Positions 33,193-37,184 of a stretch of 37,184 bases of DNA are shown in pieces (position 1 is the stretch's first letter; every line of letters starts with the position of its first letter). The stretch is from Clostridium chromiireducens (GTDB lineage: Bacteria > Bacillota > Clostridia > Clostridiales > Clostridiaceae). The DNA lies in NCBI RefSeq assembly GCF_002029255.1, contig NZ_MZGT01000051.1:1-37184 (forward strand). The letters are read 5' to 3'. A program made the position numbers and the translations under genes. Below the pieces are notes generated by a model. The model had not been told where the DNA came from. It saw nothing but the letters and a program-made list of their open reading frames with translations, and did not search any database.

Positions 33193-34557
33193 ATGAAGAA
33201 AAGAATTTTATCAGTTTTACTAACTGCATGTTTGTGTGCTACATTCCTAATGGGGTGTGGAAGTTCAGCTACCAGCAGTGAAAGTGTTAAGACAAATGGA
33301 AAAGCAGATGGAAAAAAGGAAATTGTATTTTGGCATTCAATGGGTGGTGGTGGCGGAGAAGCCATCAACGAAATGGTTGACAAATTCAATAAAGAAAACA
33401 AAAATAATATAATTGTTACTGCTCAATATCAAGGAGAATATGATGATGCTATAAATAAAATAAAAAGTTCTAAGGACAAAAAAAGTTATCCAGATGTAAT
33501 GCAGCTTTATGATATTGGTACTAGATGGATGATAGACTCTAAGCTATCAACTCCAATGCAGAAGTTTATTGATGAAGAGAAATATGATACCTCAGCCTTA
33601 GAACAAAATCTTTTGGGGTATTATACTGTTGATAAAAAATTAAATTCTATGCCATTTAATTCATCAACTCCGATTCTTTATTATAATAAAACAGCTTTTA
33701 AAGAGGCTGGCTTAGATCCAGAAAAAGCTCCAACGGATTTTGAGGAAATAAAAGCATATTCAGAAAAGTTAACTAAGAAGGATGGAAATACTGTGACTCA
33801 ATATGGATATTCTATGGCCATTTATGGTTGGTTCTTTGAACAATTTTTGGCTAAACAGCTAACTCCCTTTGCAAATAATGGTAACGGAAGAGAGTCTAGT
33901 GCTACGGCAGTAGATTTTAAAAATAATGGTGGAGGTTTAAAAATTCTAAAAGCGTGGAAAAGTCTTTACGATCAAGGGTTACTTGGAAACTTTGGCAGAA
34001 AAACAGCTGATACACAACAAGCGTTTATAGCTGGAAAAACAGCTATGTTTATTGATTCAACTGCATCACTTAATACTGTATTAAAAGGAGTTAATGGTAA
34101 GTTTGAAGTTGGAACAGCCTTTTTACCTAAAATAAATAAGGATGACAAAGGTGGAGTTTCAATTGGAGGAGGATCCTTATGGATTTTGAATAAAGATGAT
34201 GATGCAAAGCAAAAAGCTGCTTTTGAATTCATTAAATTTATGGTTTCGCCAGAACAACAAGTATATTGGAATGAAAAAACAGGATATTTTCCAGTAACCA
34301 CAAAAGCTTATGATTTACAAGAAATGAAAGATAACTTAGCAAAAACTCCTCAATTTAAGACCGCAATTGATCAACTACATGCATCACCAATTGAATCTAG
34401 AGGAGCACTTCTAGGAGTATTCCCAGAGGCAAGACAAACTAATGAAACAAATATAGAAGCAGTGCTACAAGGAAAATTAACGCCAGAAGAAGCGATAGAT
34501 GCTAGTGAAAAATCAATTAACTCAGCAATCGAAAAGTATAACAAGGCTAATAAGTAA
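33193..34557 (+). CDS. ugpB: Glycerol-3-phosphate-binding lipoprotein UgpB
   Basis: The 454-residue solute-binding protein begins with a lipoprotein signal (MKKRILSVLLTACLCATFLMGC), lipobox LMGC with Cys22 as the anchor. The mature protein has EIVFWHSMGGGGGEAINEMVDKFN, and MPFNSSTPILYYNKTAFKEAGLDP, which closely matches UgpB of E. coli in the ligand-binding region. GGGSLWIL and the C-terminal SPIESRGALLGVFPEARQ also fit the family. It binds glycerol-3-phosphate or glycerophosphodiesters outside the membrane. An ATG at 33169 is in frame, but AAGGGGAG at 33179-33186 selects ATG 33193. Confidence 0.93.
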   Translation: MKKRILSVLLTACLCATFLMGCGSSATSSESVKTNGKADGKKEIVFWHSMGGGGGEAINEMVDKFNKENKNNIIVTAQYQGEYDDAINKIKSSKDKKSYPDVMQLYDIGTRWMIDSKLSTPMQKFIDEEKYDTSALEQNLLGYYTVDKKLNSMPFNSSTPILYYNKTAFKEAGLDPEKAPTDFEEIKAYSEKLTKKDGNTVTQYGYSMAIYGWFFEQFLAKQLTPFANNGNGRESSATAVDFKNNGGGLKILKAWKSLYDQGLLGNFGRKTADTQQAFIAGKTAMFIDSTASLNTVLKGVNGKFEVGTAFLPKINKDDKGGVSIGGGSLWILNKDDDAKQKAAFEFIKFMVSPEQQVYWNEKTGYFPVTTKAYDLQEMKDNLAKTPQFKTAIDQLHASPIESRGALLGVFPEARQTNETNIEAVLQGKLTPEEAIDASEKSINSAIEKYNKANK

Positions 34558-34612
34558 TGGATAACTAAAAATAAATGAAGTAATTCAAACATAATTATTA
34601 TTAAATAAATAT

Positions 34613-34653
34613 AAAAAAGATAGTGGGTATTAGATTATATCTTCTATCTTTTT
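34613..34653 (+). terminator. Intrinsic terminator between ugpB and ugpQ
   Basis: AAAAAGATAG (34614-34623) pairs with CTATCTTTTT (34644-34653). It may only partly stop transcription, since ugpQ follows with its own ribosome site. Confidence 0.8.
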
Positions 34654-34692
34654 AATATTAACAATTAAAATATATGAAGGAGTATTATAAGA

Positions 34693-35544
34693 ATGAGTAG
34701 GATGAAAATTTTAAACATTGCCCATAGAGGATATAGTGGTAAATTTGATGAAAATACTATGCTTGCATTTAGAAAAGCTATTGAATACAATGCAGATGGA
34801 ATTGAAACTGACGTTCAGCTATCAATGGATAACGTACCTATTCTAATTCATGATGAGACATTGGAGAGGACTACGAATGGTCACGGTTATGTAAAAGACT
34901 ATACTTTTTATGAAATTAAAATGTTTAGAACTAAAAGCTTGCCTAAAGTTCTAAAGTTAAAGGAAAAGGCAATGGAGCAGCTACAAAAAGTAAATTGCAC
35001 CATCCAAAACAATAAACTAAAAATTGGTGATTACACATTGGAAGAAGTAGAGTATTTTCAAAATAATAATGGTGAAGAAATACCAACATTAAAAGAACTC
35101 TTCGAACTATTTATAGATTCTAACTTAAAGGTATTGAACTTAGAATTAAAAAATGGAATAATTCCCTATGAAGGTTTAGAGGAAAAAGTACTATCAATGA
35201 TTTATGAGTATAATATAAAGGATAAAGTTATAATTTCAAGTTTTAATCACTTAAGTTTGGCTAAAATAAGAAATCTAGATAAAGAAATAAAACTAGGAGC
35301 ATTAACAAATTCAACGCTTGTGAATGTTCCAAGGTATTTGAAAGATATATCGGCAGAATGCTATCATCCGTGCTTTCCTAGTATATTAAATCAGAAATAT
35401 ATTCAAGAAATTAAAGAAGCAGGTATTGTGATTAATCCATATACAGTTAACGAAGAGGAGCACATGAAGATGGTTATGAAATATGGAGCTTACGGTATAA
35501 TTACGGATGAAGTAGAAAAGCTATATAAGTTAAGCAACAGTTAA
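34693..35544 (+). CDS. ugpQ: Glycerophosphodiester phosphodiesterase UgpQ
   Basis: The 283-residue TIM-barrel enzyme splits glycerophosphodiesters into glycerol-3-phosphate and an alcohol. Seen are AHRGYSGKFDENTMLAF (about 10-26, catalytic His11), GIETDVQLSMDNVPILIHDETLERTTNG (metal ligands Glu38 and Asp40, catalytic His53), LNLELK and the C-terminal INPYTVNEEEHMKMVMKYGAYGIITDE. Residues about 81-125 form an insertion between the strand-2 helix and EEIPTLKEL that is longer than in E. coli UgpQ. It has no signal peptide, so it acts inside the cell, supplying phosphate from diesters taken up by Ugp. Confidence 0.93.
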   Translation: MSRMKILNIAHRGYSGKFDENTMLAFRKAIEYNADGIETDVQLSMDNVPILIHDETLERTTNGHGYVKDYTFYEIKMFRTKSLPKVLKLKEKAMEQLQKVNCTIQNNKLKIGDYTLEEVEYFQNNNGEEIPTLKELFELFIDSNLKVLNLELKNGIIPYEGLEEKVLSMIYEYNIKDKVIISSFNHLSLAKIRNLDKEIKLGALTNSTLVNVPRYLKDISAECYHPCFPSILNQKYIQEIKEAGIVINPYTVNEEEHMKMVMKYGAYGIITDEVEKLYKLSNS

Positions 35545-35698
35545 ATGACTTTCATTTATTTATATGAGTTCATAAATCTAAATTACTCTAATTATGTGAA
35601 GAAAGTATTAAGTCTATTATACAATGTTTAAAGAAAGTTCTAAAATGATTATTGGGAGTAAGGGCTAGCTATTATCATATGAATATTTAAAAAATATC

Positions 35699-35744
35699 AA
35701 ATCACCTTCAAATGAAGTATAAATTTGAGAAGGTGATTTTTTTC
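35699..35744 (+). terminator. Intrinsic terminator between ugpQ and hom
   Basis: AAATCACCTTC (35699-35709) pairs with GAAGGTGATTT (35729-35739), followed by TTTT. It sits in a 330-base gap (35545-35874) with no gene; a clear hom promoter was not identified, although TATAAT occurs at 35797-35802. Confidence 0.9.
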
Positions 35745-35874
35745 TCCTATAGAAAATATTAAATAAAAAAATATAGCCAAAAATTAATATAAGAATTATA
35801 ATTAATAAGAATACTATAACTTACTATAGATATAGGACATATTTTATTTATGTTTAACTTAAGGGGGGCACAAA

Positions 35875-37170
35875 ATGAAAAAAGTAAAAATAGCACTACT
35901 AGGATTGGGGAATGTTGGTCGTGGTGTTTGGATGATTTTAAATTCTAATAAAGAAGAAATTATGAAAAGATGCGGATATGAAGTAGAAGTTGCAAAAGTC
36001 CTTGTAAGAGATAAGAATAAGCCAAGAGGTGTAGATATACCTAATGAACTTATAACTACAGATTTTAATGAGATATTAGAAGATGACTCAATTAAAATCG
36101 TTGTTGAAGTTATGGGAGGAATGGAGCCTGCTAGAGATTATATGCTTAGATGCATGGATGCTAAGAAACATATAGTAACTGCTAACAAAATGTTACTTGC
36201 AACTGGTGGCGATGAACTTTTTGAGAAGGCTGATGAAAAGGGGATTATGTTTAGTTATGAAGCTAGCGTAGCTGGAGGTATTCCAATTATAAAAGGAATA
36301 GATGAAAGTTTGACTGCTAATAAAATAGAAACTCTTTATGGAATTGTAAATGGTACAACGAACTATATATTAAGTAAGATGGAACTTGAGGATGCTGATT
36401 TTGACGATGTATTAAAAGAAGCTCAAGAAAAAGGATATGCAGAAGCGGACCCTACATCAGATATTGAAGCGTATGATGCACAATACAAATTGGCTATATT
36501 AGCATCATTGGCTTTTGGATCAAAGATAGATGTGAAAAATGTATATAGAGAAGGTATTGTTAAAATCGAAGCTGTTGATATGAAGTATGCTAAAGAATTT
36601 AAAATGGGAATAAAATTATTAGCTATAGCGAAAGAAATTAATGGGAAGGTTGAATTAAGGGTTCATCCGACAATGATTCCTAAAAAACATCCGCTTTCAA
36701 ATGTTTACGATTCATATAATGCAGTGTTTATAAGAGGAAATGCAGTTGGAGATTTAATGTTTTATGGAAGAGGGGCAGGCGATCTGCCTACTGGAAGTGC
36801 AGTGGTTAGTGATATAGTTTCAATCGTTAGAAGTAATGTTGATACAGATAATTCAAATCCAGTAGTTAAGAATAATTTATGGGAAAGAGAAATCTTAGAA
36901 ATGGGTTCTGTTGAAAGTAAATATTATATTAGAGCTACTGTTCTAGATGAATCAGGAGTGCTTGGAGAAATAACTGCGATACTTGGAAGACACAATGTGA
37001 GTATACGTTCAGTTATACAAAAAGGCGATGAAGAAGATGGGCAAGTAACGATTGTTTTAGTTACTCATAGAACAAAAGAAGCTCAAATTGATAATGCAAT
37101 TGAAGAGATTAAAAGCTTAAAATCAGTTAATAAAATAGATAATATAATAAGAATAGAGGATTTTAAGTAA
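35875..37170 (+). CDS. hom: Homoserine dehydrogenase
   Basis: The 431-residue enzyme reduces aspartate semialdehyde to homoserine in the threonine and methionine pathway. The N-terminal Rossmann motif is LLGLGNVGRG at about 8-17. Then come VVEVMGGMEPARDYM, TANKMLLATGG, the core YEASVAGGIPIIKGI and IVNGTTNYILSKM, AEADPTSDIEAYDAQYKL with the catalytic region, and RGAGDLPTGSAVVSDI. A C-terminal ACT domain (YYIRATVLDESGVLGEITAILG, about 343-364) suggests amino-acid feedback, probably by threonine. GGGGGG precedes the ATG. The gene is complete and ends 14 bases from the window edge. Confidence 0.97.
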   Translation: MKKVKIALLGLGNVGRGVWMILNSNKEEIMKRCGYEVEVAKVLVRDKNKPRGVDIPNELITTDFNEILEDDSIKIVVEVMGGMEPARDYMLRCMDAKKHIVTANKMLLATGGDELFEKADEKGIMFSYEASVAGGIPIIKGIDESLTANKIETLYGIVNGTTNYILSKMELEDADFDDVLKEAQEKGYAEADPTSDIEAYDAQYKLAILASLAFGSKIDVKNVYREGIVKIEAVDMKYAKEFKMGIKLLAIAKEINGKVELRVHPTMIPKKHPLSNVYDSYNAVFIRGNAVGDLMFYGRGAGDLPTGSAVVSDIVSIVRSNVDTDNSNPVVKNNLWEREILEMGSVESKYYIRATVLDESGVLGEITAILGRHNVSIRSVIQKGDEEDGQVTIVLVTHRTKEAQIDNAIEEIKSLKSVNKIDNIIRIEDFK

Positions 37171-37184
37171 AAATATATTTTTTG

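Overview
The window is an AT-rich, low-GC Firmicute chromosome segment. Its protein sequences, the AGGAGG-type ribosome binding sites and the gene order all fit Clostridium sensu stricto (a solventogenic or butyric-acid type clostridium is likely; the species is not determined). Most of it is ordinary core genome. No rRNA, tRNA, insertion sequence, prophage or CRISPR array is visible.

Layout. 1-8600 is an accessory region. It holds the start of a leftward membrane-protein gene cut by the window edge, a DUF488 protein, a YkuD-type L,D-transpeptidase, a MmcQ/YjbR protein, and a free-standing structured non-coding RNA with its own promoter and terminator (about 2400-2604). A 983-residue multi-spanning membrane protein, a radical SAM/SPASM enzyme with a downstream HExxH membrane protease, and a rubrerythrin fragment follow. 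8000-26400 is the block bofC, ruvA, ruvB, queA, tgt, yajC, yrzE-like, secD, secF, recJ-like, apt, relA, dtd, MBL hydrolase, hemZ, hisS, aspS, all on the plus strand. From memory this order closely matches Bacillus subtilis. It combines DNA recombination, queuosine tRNA modification, Sec translocation, purine salvage, the stringent response and aminoacyl-tRNA quality control. 26400-28000 has two leftward genes (an unknown protein and a second, zinc-free type ribosomal protein S4). 28270-29830 has DUF554 and PhzF-family genes. 29980-35550 is a ugpC-A-E-B-Q operon for glycerol-3-phosphate or glycerophosphodiester uptake, preceded by a PHO-box-like array of TTAAC repeats. The window ends with a complete homoserine dehydrogenase gene.

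The points most worth a second look are: (1) the ~205-nt independent structured RNA at 2400-2604, possibly a raiA-type RNA; (2) the gene in the recJ position, which keeps the RecJ N-terminal fold signature but has lost nearly all DHH metal-binding residues and the C-terminal half; (3) the PHO-box array in front of ugp; (4) a 15-bp perfect stem with a nested hairpin in the secD leader; (5) a perfect 30-bp palindrome inside a coding sequence; (6) the radical SAM plus metalloprotease pair; (7) leader hairpins at bofC, relA and hemZ. Several start codons were placed downstream of the longest open frame because the Shine-Dalgarno sequence demands it (M50-like, bofC, ruvB, tgt, yajC, yrzE-like, secF, hemZ, DUF554, ugpA, ugpB).
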